DNA of 64,000 nucleotides from Knoellia sp. S7-12 (GTDB lineage Bacteria > Actinomycetota > Actinomycetes > Actinomycetales > Dermatophilaceae): assembly GCF_040518285.1 (NCBI RefSeq), contig NZ_CP155449.1:3472001-3536000 (forward strand), in the 5' to 3' direction. The notes under the pieces were generated by a model. The model was not told the origin of the DNA. It did not search any database and worked only from the letters and a program-made list of their open reading frames with translations. Below, piece by piece: positions 24,961 through 34,818 of this stretch. The translations under genes and the position numbers were made by a program. Every line of letters starts with the position of its first letter. Within the stretch, counting starts at the first letter, position 1.

Positions 24961-26211
24961 ATGGCCCTGCAGATCACCACCGCCCGACCTGATCCAGCCC
25001 TGCTCGACCTGCCCTGGTCGACCCCGCTCGAGGACTGGCCGGAGCACCACCTGGCCGCTCTCCCCCGAGGCATCTCCCGTCACGTCGTCCGCTTCGTCCG
25101 ACTCTCCGGCCGGGTGCTGGCCGTCAAGGAGATCAAGGAGGACCTGGCGCGGCGCGAGTACGAGATGCTGCGCAACCTCAAGCGGCTCGACCAGCCCAGT
25201 GTCGAACCGTTTGGGATCGTGAGCGGTCGGGTCGATGCCGATGGCAACCCGCTCGACGCATGCCTGCTGACCCGACACCTCAAGTTCTCCCTGCCCTATC
25301 GCGCCCTGTTCTCGCAGGGTCTGCGGCCGGGCACCGAGACCCGCCTCATCGACGCCCTGGCCGTGCTGCTCGTGCGGCTGCACCTCATGGGTTTCTGGTG
25401 GGGGGATGTGTCGCTGTCGAACACGCTCTTTCGCCGCGACGCCGGAAGCTTCGCGGCCTACCTCGTCGACGCCGAGACCGGGGAGCTCTTCCCCAGGCTG
25501 AGCGACGGCCAACGCGCCCACGACCTCGACATCGCGCGCGTCAACATCGCGGGTGAGCTCATGGACCTCCAGGCCGGCGAGCTGCTCGAGGAGAGCGTCG
25601 ATCCGGTCGCCATCTCCAACCGGATCGTGACGCGCTACGAAGAGCTGTGGGTCGAGCTCACCGAGACGGAGGAGTTCGACACGGGCGAGCGCTGGCGCGT
25701 CGAGGAACGCATTCGTCGGCTCAATTCGCTCGGGTTCGACGTCGACGAGTTGGCGATCACGACCGACATCGACGGCACCAGCATCAGCATCCAGCCCAAG
25801 GTCGTCGACGCAGGCCACCACTCGCGACGCCTGTTGCGCCTCACCGGTCTCGACGTGGGCGAGGGCCAGGCCAGGCGCCTGCTCAACGACCTCGACAGCT
25901 ATCGCGCCGGCAATGAACGGCAGAACGACGACGAGGAGTTGGTCGCCCACGACTGGCTCACCCGGATCTACGAACCCATCACCCGTCGCGTGCCGCGCGA
26001 GCTCGCGGGCAAACTCGAGCCTGCCGAGCTCTTCCATGAGGTTCTCGAGCACCGCTGGTACATGGCTGAGCGCGAGCAGAACGACGTCGCGATCGAGCGG
26101 GCCATCGAGGACTACGTTGCGTCGATCCTGCCGACCAAACCCGACGAAGTTTCCGTCGTCGGAGTCGACACTGTCGAAATGCCCGTCATCGTGGATGGGC
26201 CACGCCCCTAG
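24961..26211 (+). CDS. DUF4032 protein with kinase-like N-terminus
   Basis: A 416-residue soluble protein. The N-terminal ~210 residues resemble lipopolysaccharide-kinase/aminoglycoside-kinase-like folds: a lysine in VLAVKEIKEDLARREYEML, and FWWGDVSLSNTLF as catalytic-loop-like motif with AYLVDAETGEL as possible metal site. The rest is the DUF4032 domain (ITRRVPRELAGKLEPAELFHEVLEHRW, in part). A ggagg with 6-nt spacing sets ATG 24961. Function is unknown; the position after a MsiK-type ATPase recurs in actinobacteria as I recall. Confidence 0.82.
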   Translation: MALQITTARPDPALLDLPWSTPLEDWPEHHLAALPRGISRHVVRFVRLSGRVLAVKEIKEDLARREYEMLRNLKRLDQPSVEPFGIVSGRVDADGNPLDACLLTRHLKFSLPYRALFSQGLRPGTETRLIDALAVLLVRLHLMGFWWGDVSLSNTLFRRDAGSFAAYLVDAETGELFPRLSDGQRAHDLDIARVNIAGELMDLQAGELLEESVDPVAISNRIVTRYEELWVELTETEEFDTGERWRVEERIRRLNSLGFDVDELAITTDIDGTSISIQPKVVDAGHHSRRLLRLTGLDVGEGQARRLLNDLDSYRAGNERQNDDEELVAHDWLTRIYEPITRRVPRELAGKLEPAELFHEVLEHRWYMAEREQNDVAIERAIEDYVASILPTKPDEVSVVGVDTVEMPVIVDGPRP

Positions 26212-26256
26212 GATCGGGAGGTCCGACCCACACATTCCGCAGGGGAGAAATACCGC

Positions 26257-26943
26257 ATGTCTGAACCGTTCGACCCGCACCAGCCGCCTCCGCCGCCGTC
26301 AGCTCCGCCCCAGCAAAGCCCACAGAACGCGCCGCAGGAAGCGCCGCGTGACAACCCGTATGCCGGTGGGGCGCCCCCGCCTTACCAGGCGGCTCCCACG
26401 GTGAACCCCTATGGCGGTGGCGCACCTGCCTACCCCGGCACGAGGGCTTATGTGGAGCAGCAGTTCGGGCCGGTTGCCGGCTTCGGCAGCCGCGTCGGCG
26501 CGTTCGTCATCGACATGCTCCTCTCCTTCATCGGGCTGATACCGCTCATCATCGGTCTGGTGCTGCTCGTCGTCGCGGGTCCCGACGTCGACGAGTTCGG
26601 CAACTCCGTCAGCGGAACGGGCGATGCTGGATTGGCTGCGATAGGCGGCATCCTCGCCCTGCTCGGCGTGCTGCTGATGTGGGGCATCCTGATCTGGAAC
26701 CGCATTTTCAAGATGGGCCGCACCGGCCAGAGCGTCGGCAAGAAGGCCATGGGCCTCAAGCTCATTCACCACCAGACCGGTCAGCCGATCGGTGCAGGAA
26801 TGGCCTTCGGGCGCGAGATCCTCTCGCAGTTCATCAACCAGATCTTCTTCCTCAGCAACCTCTGGATGCTGTGGGACGACAACAAGCAGACCCTGCATGA
26901 CAAGATCGTCAGTTCGACTGTCATCGAGGTCCCCAAGTCCTGA
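26257..26943 (+). CDS. RDD-family membrane protein
   Basis: A 228-residue protein. Residues 1-65 are Pro/Gly-rich and cytoplasmic (HQPPPPPSAPPQQ). The RDD domain follows (GFGSRVGAFVIDMLLSFIGL, QSVGKKAMGLKLI, LWDDNKQTLHDKIVSSTVI), with about four membrane segments. RDD proteins are mostly uncharacterised. The TAG stop of the preceding gene is part of a taggat -10-like box, so it may have its own promoter. Confidence 0.85.
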   Translation: MSEPFDPHQPPPPPSAPPQQSPQNAPQEAPRDNPYAGGAPPPYQAAPTVNPYGGGAPAYPGTRAYVEQQFGPVAGFGSRVGAFVIDMLLSFIGLIPLIIGLVLLVVAGPDVDEFGNSVSGTGDAGLAAIGGILALLGVLLMWGILIWNRIFKMGRTGQSVGKKAMGLKLIHHQTGQPIGAGMAFGREILSQFINQIFFLSNLWMLWDDNKQTLHDKIVSSTVIEVPKS

Positions 26944-26962
26944 CTTCGTCGCACCCGACACG

Positions 26963-26999
26963 AAACGCCGCCCGCGGATATCCCGCGGGCGGCGTTTTT
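26963..26999 (+). terminator. Rho-independent terminator after the RDD gene
   Basis: aaacgccgcccgcgg pairs perfectly with ccgcgggcggcgttt around a 5-nt loop and ends in a T run. The mirrored A run suggests it also serves the minus strand. Confidence 0.88.
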
Positions 27000-27021
27000 G
27001 GGTGTCGAGGCGACAGGTGGC

Positions 27022-27420
27022 TCAGCTGACGATGCCTCTCTGAAGGTTCCAGCGCTGCGCGCTCTGGTAGGCGTCGATCATTCCCCAGATCCAGATTGCC
27101 GGCGCCGTCAGGAAGCCGACGAGCACGAACATGAGCAGGAAGCTGAAGACATAACCGACGAACATACCGATGCCCTTGCCCGTGTCCCCATTCATCAACT
27201 GCCCGAGCCCCGGGATGAAGAACGACCCGAGAAGCGAAAGCGCCGGGTTCTTCGGAGCGACGAACTGTGTGACCCCGCCAGCGTACGGTCCGGTCGGAGC
27301 CATGGCGGCAGGCACGACGGCGGCCGACGTAGCCGGTGCGCGGTGCTCGGTCCATTCGGATCCGGACCAGTACCGTTGGCTCCCGTCCCCCTGGGGGTAC
27401 CAACCCGGTGCTGCACTCAT
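27022..27420 (-). CDS. DUF2510 plus TM2-like membrane protein
   Basis: A 132-residue protein. The N-terminal DUF2510 motif is PGWYPQGDGSQRYWSGSEWT, followed by a Pro/Ala linker and two hydrophobic segments around a short turn (SLLGSFFIPGLGQLMNGDTG ... FLTAPAIWIWGMIDAY), as in TM2/DUF5683-type proteins. Function is unknown. Confidence 0.8.
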   Translation of the reverse strand: MSAAPGWYPQGDGSQRYWSGSEWTEHRAPATSAAVVPAAMAPTGPYAGGVTQFVAPKNPALSLLGSFFIPGLGQLMNGDTGKGIGMFVGYVFSFLLMFVLVGFLTAPAIWIWGMIDAYQSAQRWNLQRGIVS

Positions 27421-27509
27421 CCCTGTCTCCCCTTGTTGAAGTCAGACTCACCATAGGGCGGCGAATTCGGGCTCGCAGGCGAATCACGAAGGTCGTGAGC
27501 AGCGAAGAC

Positions 27510-27965
27510 TCAGGCGGGTGAGAGCCACGTGACGCCAGGAATGTTGCGGGCGATCCAGAACGCCATGATGACCCAGAAGAGGCCATAGAGGATCCACGCC
27601 GGCGCGGCCGTCATCCGCTGCTCACCACGCCACTGGCGTCGCGTCCAGCGGGCGAACCCGAGGATCATCACGACGAACGCCACGACGGTGAGCGGGTTGC
27701 GTTGGAGCGCCTCGGTCACGTTGCCCTCACTCAGGGCGTGGGTGGCGCGCAAGGTCCCGCAGCCAGGGCAGAACGTGCCGGTGAGTGCGAGCCACGGGCA
27801 GGTCGGGTAGTTGCCGGACTCGTTGGGGTCGACAAGGTGCGCGACGAGGACGAAGCCGGTCGCGGCGCCTGCCGAGATCATTGGCCACAGCAGGCGACGC
27901 CCCCGCCCGACCGACGGGTCGGTGAGCGGGGGCGTCGTGGACTGCGTCAAGGACGTCGCGATCAC
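27510..27965 (-). CDS. DUF2752 membrane protein
   Basis: A 151-residue membrane protein with the DUF2752 hallmark CPWLALTGTFCPGCGTLRA, then TVVAFVVMILGF and a third hydrophobic segment. GTG 27965 overlaps the stop of the CD225-type gene (GTGA), so the two are translationally coupled. The CxxCG pair may bind a metal. Function is unknown. Confidence 0.82.
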   Translation of the reverse strand: MIATSLTQSTTPPLTDPSVGRGRRLLWPMISAGAATGFVLVAHLVDPNESGNYPTCPWLALTGTFCPGCGTLRATHALSEGNVTEALQRNPLTVVAFVVMILGFARWTRRQWRGEQRMTAAPAWILYGLFWVIMAFWIARNIPGVTWLSPA

Positions 27966-28375
27966 GTACCCGTGGAGGAGGAGTCCATGCTCATCACTCC
28001 GGCCGCAGCAGCAATGCCGTAGAGGACGAGGACGACGACGCCAGCGACGACACTGATGATCGTGAACTTCTTGGCCTTGGCCGCGGACTCGATGGCACCA
28101 GCCTGGTCGCCCGAACTCCACTTGCCGTTGACCTGAGCCGCGAAGACGATGGCTGCGATTCCGACCGGAAGGCAGCAGAAGATCGTAGACAGAATCGCGG
28201 GAATCAGGAAGTTGGACGGCGGTGGACCGGCGGGAGCGCCGCCGTAGCCACCACCAGCGGGGGGCGGCGGTGCACCGTAGGCGCCACCGTCGTTGCCGCC
28301 ACCGCTGGGCGGCGGAGGCGGTGTCGAGCCACCATCACCCGGGGGCGGGGGCGGCGTGTTTCCGTAGTCAGTCAT
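27962..28375 (-). CDS. CD225/dispanin-family membrane protein
   Basis: A 137-residue protein. A long Pro/Gly-rich N-terminus (TPPPPPGDGGSTPPPPP) precedes a CD225/dispanin domain (LIPAILSTIFCCLPVGIAAI, then FAAQVNGKWSSGDQAGAIES and a second membrane segment). Eukaryotic relatives (IFITM) alter membrane fusion; bacterial roles are unknown. It is coupled to the DUF2752 gene. Confidence 0.82.
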   Translation of the reverse strand: MTDYGNTPPPPPGDGGSTPPPPPSGGGNDGGAYGAPPPPAGGGYGGAPAGPPPSNFLIPAILSTIFCCLPVGIAAIVFAAQVNGKWSSGDQAGAIESAAKAKKFTIISVVAGVVVLVLYGIAAAAGVMSMDSSSTGT

Positions 28376-28523
28376 TTTGTGTCCCTCTCACTGTGACGTC
28401 ATCAGGGTTGAGCCCCCTGGCCGGGTTCCCGACTTGCCCGCAATCGTGGCACACGCCACCTCGTTGCGGAGCGCGGACGCACGGAGAACCGCGAGATCGA
28501 TGAAAGGTCGCGATGCCCTCTGA

Positions 28524-29474
28524 TCAGCGACGACGCCGACGACGCGAAACCTCATAGAGGGTCACTCCGGTGGCGATACCGGCGTTGAGCGACTCGACGG
28601 CCGACGACATCGGCACCGAGACGATCTGGTCGCAGGTCTCGCGCACGAGCCGCGACAGACCCTTGCCCTCGGAACCCACGACGATGACGATCGGCTCGTT
28701 GGCCAGTTCCAGGTCGGGCAGCTCGACGTCACCCTCCATGTCGAGGCCGATGACGAAGAATCCGGCCTTGCGGTAGTCCCCGAGGGTCCGGGTGAGGTTG
28801 GTGCATTGCGCGATCGGTATGCGCGCGGCGGCACCGGCCGACGTCTTCCACGCCGATGCCGTCATGCCGACAGAACGCCGGGCGGGCACGACGACACCAT
28901 GGCCACCGAACGCCGCGACGGAACGGACGATCGCGCCCAGGTTGCGCGGGTCCGTGATGCCGTCGAGCGCGACGATGAGCGGGATGCCCGGCGCCTCGGG
29001 GTCGATGAGGTCATTGGGGTGGGCGTACTCGTAGGGAGGCACCTGCAGCGCCAATCCCTGGTGGACAGCGCCGTCGGTGATCCGGTCGAGCTCGCCACGC
29101 GGCGTCTCAAGGATCGGCAGGCTGCGCTCGGTAGCGATCTTGAGCGCCTCGCGCACGCGGTCGTCGCTGTCGATGCGCCCGGCGACATACATCGTCGTGA
29201 CCGGGACGTCGTTGCGCAGGGCTTCGAGCACCGAATTGCGCCCGGCCACGATCTCGCTCGACGCCTTGGCCTTGCGGCCTCCGGTCGGGCGACCGCCGGA
29301 GCGCCGCTCGCCGGACTTCGCGGCCGCGTGTGCCTTGTGATAGGTCCGGTCCTCCGCGCGCGGAGTCGCTCCCTTGGGCTCGAGTCCCCGACGCCGCTGA
29401 CCGCCGGAACCGACAGTGGGTGCCTTCTTTCCGCCCTTGCGGACGGCTCCTCGTCGCTGGCTGTTGCCTGCCAC
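28524..29474 (-). CDS. rlmB: 23S rRNA (guanosine-2'-O)-methyltransferase RlmB/TrmH family
   Basis: A 316-residue SPOUT methyltransferase. The first ~70 residues are basic and disordered. The substrate-binding domain begins IVAGRNSVLEALRNDVPV; the SPOUT core has LDGITDPRNLGAIVRS, VGSEGKGLSRLVRE and VPMSSAVESLNAGIATGVTLYE (in part: VESLNAGIAT), the three family motifs. It lies 2 nt downstream of cysS, the usual actinobacterial order. Confidence 0.92.
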   Translation of the reverse strand: MAGNSQRRGAVRKGGKKAPTVGSGGQRRRGLEPKGATPRAEDRTYHKAHAAAKSGERRSGGRPTGGRKAKASSEIVAGRNSVLEALRNDVPVTTMYVAGRIDSDDRVREALKIATERSLPILETPRGELDRITDGAVHQGLALQVPPYEYAHPNDLIDPEAPGIPLIVALDGITDPRNLGAIVRSVAAFGGHGVVVPARRSVGMTASAWKTSAGAAARIPIAQCTNLTRTLGDYRKAGFFVIGLDMEGDVELPDLELANEPIVIVVGSEGKGLSRLVRETCDQIVSVPMSSAVESLNAGIATGVTLYEVSRRRRRR

Positions 29475-29476
29475 GG

Positions 29477-30910
29477 CTACTCTCCTCGTCCACGGGTCAA
29501 CGACCAGCGGGCGCCGGTCGGAGTGTCCTCGATCGTGATGCCGGCAGCGATGAGCTGGTCGCGGATCGCGTCGGATGTTGCATAGTCGCGTGCTGAGCGC
29601 GCTGCCGTGCGTGCCGACAATCGCTCACTCACGAGCGTGTCGAGAGCGGCGAGTGCGTCACTGGTCGAACTGTCCGCTCCCGACCACGCCGGGTCGAGCG
29701 GGTTCACCCCGAGGATGTCGGTCATGGCGACGACGAGCCCGGCCCGCTCGCGCGCCAACTCGTTGTCACCTTCGTCGAGGGCAGTGTTGCCCTGCGTCAC
29801 GGTGTCGTGGACCGCGGCCAGTGCACCGGACACCCCGAGGTCGTCATCCATGGCCTCGACGAACTCCGCAGGCAGCTTCTCGTCACCGGTCGGCGCCACG
29901 GCGCCGTCAGATCCGAGCGCGCGCCGAAGGAACCCTTCGATGCGGTCGACCGCAGCCTCGGCCTCGGCGAGCGAGCCCTCATGGAACTCGATCATCGACC
30001 GGTAGTGCGCTGCCGTCAGGTAGTAGCGGACTGCGAGCGGACGCGCCTTCTTGGTGACCTCGTGGATCAGCAGGCTGTTGCCGAGCGACTTGCTCATCTT
30101 CTCGCCGCTGATCGTCACCCACGCGTTGTGCATCCACATCGAGGTGAAGGGCAGACCGGCCGCGCGCGACTGCGCCTGCTCGTTCTCGTGATGCGGGAAG
30201 CGCAGGTCGACGCCCCCACCATGGATGTCGAAGGCATCGCCGAGGTACTTGCGAGCCATCGCCGAGCACTCGAGGTGCCAGCCGGGTCGCCCTCGCCCCC
30301 ACGGTGTCGGCCAACTCGCGGTCCCCGGTTCGCCGTCCTTGCTGCCCTTCCAGAGAGCAAAGTCGCGAGGGTCGCGCTTGCCGCGCGGGTCAGCGTCCTC
30401 CGCGGCGGCCATGTCGTCGATCTTCTGGTTCGTCACTTCTCCGTATGCCGGCCACGAACGGACGTCGAAGTAGACGTCACCCGAGCCGTCTTCCGCGGCA
30501 TACGCATGGCCGTTGGCAATGAGCAGCTCGATCAGCTCGACCATCTCGGTGATGTGGCCCATCGCCCGGGGCTCATAGGTCGGCGGCAGGACGCCCAGAA
30601 GGCTCAGCGCCGCGGCCGTGGCGACCTCATTGCGATAGGACAGGGCGAACCAGTCCTCACCGGACTCGGCGGACTTGCGCAGGATCTTGTCGTCGAGGTC
30701 GGTGACGTTGCGGACCAGCGACACGTCGAGCCCGTGACCGCGCACGAGCCAGCGACGGAGCACGTCAAAGGCGACGGCGAAGCGGACGTGGCCGATGTGC
30801 GGAGGGCCCTGCGTGGTGAGTCCACAGATGTAGATCCCGACCCGGCCAGGCTGCAGCGGGACGAAGTCGCGTGGCGCGCGCGACTGGGAGTCGAACAATC
30901 TGAGAGTCAC
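29477..30910 (-). CDS. cysS: Cysteinyl-tRNA synthetase
   Basis: A 477-residue class I synthetase. The HIGH motif is [10 protein letters not shown], the KMSKS motif is [10 protein letters not shown], and zinc ligands appear in [15 protein letters not shown] and HHENE. The C-terminal anticodon-binding domain ends [17 protein letters not shown] chose GTG 30910 ([11 protein letters not shown]); the longer frame to 30991 adds residues not found in the family. It pairs with rlmB downstream. Confidence 0.95.
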   Translation of the reverse strand: MTLRLFDSQSRAPRDFVPLQPGRVGIYICGLTTQGPPHIGHVRFAVAFDVLRRWLVRGHGLDVSLVRNVTDLDDKILRKSAESGEDWFALSYRNEVATAAALSLLGVLPPTYEPRAMGHITEMVELIELLIANGHAYAAEDGSGDVYFDVRSWPAYGEVTNQKIDDMAAAEDADPRGKRDPRDFALWKGSKDGEPGTASWPTPWGRGRPGWHLECSAMARKYLGDAFDIHGGGVDLRFPHHENEQAQSRAAGLPFTSMWMHNAWVTISGEKMSKSLGNSLLIHEVTKKARPLAVRYYLTAAHYRSMIEFHEGSLAEAEAAVDRIEGFLRRALGSDGAVAPTGDEKLPAEFVEAMDDDLGVSGALAAVHDTVTQGNTALDEGDNELARERAGLVVAMTDILGVNPLDPAWSGADSSTSDALAALDTLVSERLSARTAARSARDYATSDAIRDQLIAAGITIEDTPTGARWSLTRGRGE

Positions 30911-30969
30911 CCGCACAAGGGTACCGGCGCCCGGCCCGGCTCCCCGCCACGCGGCATACGCCTCGTCGG

Positions 30970-31644
30970 TCAGTGACCGCGGGCGATCCACTCGTCGAGA
31001 TGGGGCGCCTCGGCGCCGATCGTCGTTGCGTCGCCATGGCCCGTGAGCACGACAGTGCCCGACGGCAGGGTGAGGAGTCGGGCCCGGATGGACTCGATGA
31101 TCTGCTCGAAGCTGCTGAATGACCGTCCCGTCGCACCCGGCCCACCCTGGAAGAGGGTGTCTCCGGTGAAGACGACATGCATGGCAGAGGAGTGGAAGGA
31201 GCAGGCACCCGGCGCGTGCCCGGGGGTGTGCAGAACGCGCAGCGCAACGTCACCGATGTGGAACTCCTGACCATCGGTCAGGATGGCGTCGGGTGCGCCA
31301 TCCTGCGTCAGGGCCCAGACCACACGCCCTTCGGGGTGCAGGTGCACCGGAGCCCCCGTCGCCGCCTTCAGCTCGTCAGCGACATTGACGTGATCGTTGT
31401 GGGCGTGGGTGAGCAGGATGGCGCGAACCTTGCGGCCCGCAATGACGGAGAGGATGGCATCGGCGTCGTGAGCGGCGTCGATGACGATGCACTCGCGCTC
31501 GTCGCCGATGACCCAGACGTTGTTGTCGACCTCCCATGAGCCACCGTCGAGCTCGAACGTGCCTGAGGTGACGGCGCGGTCGACGCGTACGCCTCCGTGG
31601 GACGGGGCGACATCGAGCAGGGTCGGGCTATCCGGGGTGGTCAT
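30970..31644 (-). CDS. MBL-fold hydrolase linked to mycothiol-dependent formaldehyde oxidation
   Basis: A 224-residue metallo-beta-lactamase-fold hydrolase with THAHNDHVN (HxHxDH), [24 protein letters not shown] and [11 protein letters not shown]. The glyoxalase II-like group hydrolyses thioesters. It overlaps the mscR gene by 4 bp (ATGA), so it most likely hydrolyses S-formylmycothiol, the product of that enzyme, to formate and mycothiol. That role is inference from context. Confidence 0.85.
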   Translation of the reverse strand: MTTPDSPTLLDVAPSHGGVRVDRAVTSGTFELDGGSWEVDNNVWVIGDERECIVIDAAHDADAILSVIAGRKVRAILLTHAHNDHVNVADELKAATGAPVHLHPEGRVVWALTQDGAPDAILTDGQEFHIGDVALRVLHTPGHAPGACSFHSSAMHVVFTGDTLFQGGPGATGRSFSSFEQIIESIRARLLTLPSGTVVLTGHGDATTIGAEAPHLDEWIARGH

Positions 31645-32729
31645 GAGAGGACCACCACCGAGCGCAGGACTTCTCCGCGTTCCATCTTGTCGAAGGCCGA
31701 CTCGACGTCGCCGAGGCCGATGCGTTCGGAGACGAAGCCGTTGAGGTCGAAGCGGCCCTGGCGATAGAGGTCGACGAGCATCGGGAAGTCGCGGCTGGGC
31801 AGGCAGTCGCCGTACCAGCTGGACTTGAGCGCCCCACCGCGTCCGAAGATCTCGATCATCGGCAGGGTCACCTCCTTGTCGGGCGTGGGCACCCCAACGA
31901 GCACGACCGTGCCGGCGAGGTCACGTGCATAGAAGGCCTGTTCATAGGTCTCGGGGCGACCCACAGCCTCGATGACGACGTCAGCGCCGAAGCCGCCGGT
32001 GAGCTCGCGGATGCGTTCGACGACGTCCTCGTCCTTGCCATTGACCGTGTGCGTGGCGCCGAACGCCTTGGCACCCTCGAGCTTGCGGTCGTCGATGTCA
32101 ACGGCGATGACCGTGGTCGCGCCTGCGACAGAGGCCCCGGCGATGGCGGCGTTGCCCACACCTCCGCAGCCGATGACGGCAACCGAGTCTCCGCGGCCCA
32201 CACCGCCAGTGTTGACCGCAGCTCCGAAGCCGGCCATGACGCCGCAGCCGAGGAGCCCGACGGCAGCTGCGTCGGCGCTAGCATCGACCTTGGTGCACTG
32301 GCCGGCGGCGACGAGGGTCTTCTCGATGAACGCGCCAATCCCCAGCGCCGGGCTGAGTTCGGTCCCATCGGCCAACGTCATCTTCTGCTTGGCGTTGTGG
32401 GTGTTGAAGCAGTACCAGGGCTTGCCCTTCTGACAGGCGCGGCACTGACCGCATACGGCCCGCCAGTTGAGGATGACGAAGTCACCCGGGGCCACCTCGG
32501 TGACGCCCTCGCCGACGGCCTCGACAACCCCCGCGGCTTCGTGGCCGAGCAGGAACGGGAACTCGTCGTTGATCCCGCCCTCGCGATAGTGCAGGTCGGT
32601 GTGGCACACACCGCACGACTGCACCTGGACTACGGCCTCACCCGGCCCGGGATCGGGCACGACGATTTCGACGATTTCCACGTCAGCGCCCTTGGTCCTG
32701 GCAATGGCACCCTTGACGGTTTGCGGCAT
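31641..32729 (-). CDS. mscR: S-(hydroxymethyl)mycothiol dehydrogenase / S-nitrosomycothiol reductase
   Basis: A 362-residue zinc-dependent class III-type alcohol dehydrogenase. Catalytic zinc ligands: [11 protein letters not shown] and GHEAAG. Structural zinc cysteines: [15 protein letters not shown]. Rossmann motif: [10 protein letters not shown]. Strong ribosome site ggagggg precedes ATG 32729 ([14 protein letters not shown]). It oxidises the formaldehyde-mycothiol adduct and reduces S-nitrosomycothiol. It sits with mshA and mshD elsewhere in the window, consistent with mycothiol use. Confidence 0.9.
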   Translation of the reverse strand: MPQTVKGAIARTKGADVEIVEIVVPDPGPGEAVVQVQSCGVCHTDLHYREGGINDEFPFLLGHEAAGVVEAVGEGVTEVAPGDFVILNWRAVCGQCRACQKGKPWYCFNTHNAKQKMTLADGTELSPALGIGAFIEKTLVAAGQCTKVDASADAAAVGLLGCGVMAGFGAAVNTGGVGRGDSVAVIGCGGVGNAAIAGASVAGATTVIAVDIDDRKLEGAKAFGATHTVNGKDEDVVERIRELTGGFGADVVIEAVGRPETYEQAFYARDLAGTVVLVGVPTPDKEVTLPMIEIFGRGGALKSSWYGDCLPSRDFPMLVDLYRQGRFDLNGFVSERIGLGDVESAFDKMERGEVLRSVVVLS

Positions 32730-32847
32730 GTTCCCCTCCGTTGTCTCCCCTGACTGTATGCCGTCATCCGCGATGCGCAACCGCTGGACCTGCGGAAACG
32801 CCGATTTGGCATCCTTGGCGACGACGCCGGGGCGGGAAAGGGGTCGG

Positions 32848-33339
32848 TCAGGCGGTAGGCACCACGAGGGCTGTCGCGATGGCGGCGACGCCCTCACCTC
32901 GCCCGGTGAGGCCGAGGCCGTCAGTCGTCGTGGCGCTCACGGACACCGGGGCGCCGCACGCGCCGGAGAGGGCCTTCTCTGCCTCGGCCCGTCGGGTGCC
33001 GACCTTGGGACGGTTGCCGATGACCTGCACTGCGACGTTGCCGATCTCGAAGCCGGCCTCTCGCACCAGGCGCGCGGCCTCGGCAAGGAGGGTGGCGCCA
33101 GAGGCTCCAGCGAACTCGGGGCGACCGGTGCCGAAGTGTTGACCGAGGTCACCGATACCCGCGGCCGAGAACAGGGCGTCACAGGCTGCGTGCGCCACGA
33201 CGTCGGCGTCCGAGTGACCGTCGAGACCTCGCTCACCGGGCCAGAGCAGACCGGCGACCCACAGCTCACGTCCGGAAGCTGCGGCTGCCAGCGAGTGGAC
33301 GTCGACGCCAACTCCCGTGCGCGGCAGCGCTGCTCGCAT
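32848..33339 (-). CDS. ispF: 2-C-methyl-D-erythritol 2,4-cyclodiphosphate synthase
   Basis: A 163-residue enzyme of the MEP isoprenoid pathway, forming MEcPP from CDP-ME 2-phosphate. Motifs: GVGVDVHSL (metal ligands D and H), [19 protein letters not shown], and [14 protein letters not shown]. The SDR gene upstream overlaps it (TGATG; GTG 33342 is another possible start). It is split from ispD by the SDR gene. Confidence 0.93.
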   Translation of the reverse strand: MRAALPRTGVGVDVHSLAAAASGRELWVAGLLWPGERGLDGHSDADVVAHAACDALFSAAGIGDLGQHFGTGRPEFAGASGATLLAEAARLVREAGFEIGNVAVQVIGNRPKVGTRRAEAEKALSGACGAPVSVSATTTDGLGLTGRGEGVAAIATALVVPTA

Positions 33340-34109
33340 CACGACCCGTCCTGCCAGTCGATCGGTCCGCGGTGCAACAGGTGCGGTGCGGCCTGGGCCA
33401 CCGGCTTGACGACGAGAGTGTCGATGTTGACGTGCTGGGGCAGGCCGACCGCGAAGGCGACGCACGCCGCGACGTCGTCGGCGACAAGAGGTCGGTCGAC
33501 GTCCTCATAGACCTTGTCGGCCGCCGACTGGTCGCCGTGGAGCCGGGTCAGCGAGAACTCCTCGGTGTGCACCATGCCGGGCCTGATCTCGATGACCCGG
33601 ACATGTGACCCGTTGAGTTCGAGCCGCAGGGTCTCGGAGACGACCGACTCGCCGTGCTTCGCTGCGGTGTATCCCCCACCCCCGGCATAGACGCGCTCCC
33701 CCGCGATCGAGCTGACGTTGACGATCGTCGCGCGGGCCGAACGCCGCAGGTGGGGCAACGCAGCCTGGGTCATGCGGACCGTGCCGATGACGTTGGAGGC
33801 ATACATCGCCTCCCACTCGGCGAGGTCGCCGTCCTCGACCGAGCTCAGTCCGATCGCCCCGCCGGCGTTGTTGACGAGGACGTCGAGCCGCTCGAGGGAG
33901 CCGATGGCCCTGGCTACGCCCTCGGCGTCAGTGACGTCGAGCTGCAGCGCCGTGACGGAGTCACCCAGCTCTGCGACGACCGAATCAAGACGGTCACGTC
34001 GACGGCCGGCCACGATCACGGCATACCCGTCCTTGACGAGGCGGCGGGTGATGGCGGCACCGATACCGGTGCCACCTCCGGTGACGAGGGCGACGGGTGT
34101 CTGGCTCAC
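33339..34109 (-). CDS. Short-chain dehydrogenase/reductase between ispD and ispF
   Basis: A 256-residue classical [14 protein letters not shown] binds NAD(P), LVNNAGG is the stabilising motif, and [21 protein letters not shown] holds the catalytic Ser, Tyr and Lys. The cofactor loop AGRRRDR suggests NADP. It overlaps ispD (GTGA) and ispF (TGATG), so all three are translated as one unit. The closest known types are YdfG-like serine/3-hydroxy-acid dehydrogenases; its substrate is unknown. Confidence 0.88.
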   Translation of the reverse strand: MSQTPVALVTGGGTGIGAAITRRLVKDGYAVIVAGRRRDRLDSVVAELGDSVTALQLDVTDAEGVARAIGSLERLDVLVNNAGGAIGLSSVEDGDLAEWEAMYASNVIGTVRMTQAALPHLRRSARATIVNVSSIAGERVYAGGGGYTAAKHGESVVSETLRLELNGSHVRVIEIRPGMVHTEEFSLTRLHGDQSAADKVYEDVDRPLVADDVAACVAFAVGLPQHVNIDTLVVKPVAQAAPHLLHRGPIDWQDGS

Positions 34110-34777
34110 GAGCCGAGGATACGGCGGACGCGCTCGAGGTCGGCCGCAGTGGTCACCTTGAAGGCGAGGTCATCGCCCTCGACCACCGTCACCGTCGAGC
34201 CGAGCCGTTCGACGAGGGCGGCGTCGTCAGTGGCCTCGACGCCAGACGCGTGGGCCTGCGCGAGAACGGTGCGACGGAAGGCCTGCGGTGTCTGGACAGC
34301 GCGCAGGCTCGAACGATCCGGTGTCGCGACGACGCGACCCTGCGCGTCGACCTGCTTGATCGTGTCGGTGACCGCCAGGCCCGGCACGACCGCGTCGTGA
34401 CCAGCGCGGACCACAGCGACGAGCCGGTCGAAGAGCGAGCCGGGAGCCAGACACCTGGCGGCGTCGTGGACGAGCACGACGTCCACGTCTTCGCGCAGCG
34501 CTGCCAGCCCCACGGAGACCGAGTGGGTCCGCTCCGCTCCTCCCGCGATCACGGTGATGTCGGCCGCGCGCGGGAGTGCAGACACGAGCGCGCCCGCCTC
34601 CCTGAGGTGGGAAGCGGGCGCGACGATGACGATCTGTGAGATGTCGGCAGCCTCGAACGCGCGTGTGACGGCGTGTTCGATCAGCGTGATGCCCGCAACG
34701 CGGACAAAGGCCTTGGGCTGCGTTGCCCCGAGTCTCGTGCCCAGTCCAGCGGCGACGAGGATGACACCGACGTTCAT
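34106..34777 (-). CDS. ispD: 2-C-methyl-D-erythritol 4-phosphate cytidylyltransferase
   Basis: A 223-residue nucleotidyltransferase of the MEP pathway. Motifs: VILVAAGLGTRLGATQPKAF (CTP binding), VLVHDAARCLAP, DTIKQV, LRAVQTPQAFRRTVL, and TDDAALVERLG. Located directly downstream of carD, the standard actinobacterial order. Confidence 0.94.
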   Translation of the reverse strand: MNVGVILVAAGLGTRLGATQPKAFVRVAGITLIEHAVTRAFEAADISQIVIVAPASHLREAGALVSALPRAADITVIAGGAERTHSVSVGLAALREDVDVVLVHDAARCLAPGSLFDRLVAVVRAGHDAVVPGLAVTDTIKQVDAQGRVVATPDRSSLRAVQTPQAFRRTVLAQAHASGVEATDDAALVERLGSTVTVVEGDDLAFKVTTAADLERVRRILGS

Positions 34778-34818
34778 GACACCGCGTAGGTGTCGACCGC
34801 GTTGATGTCAGAAGCCGT

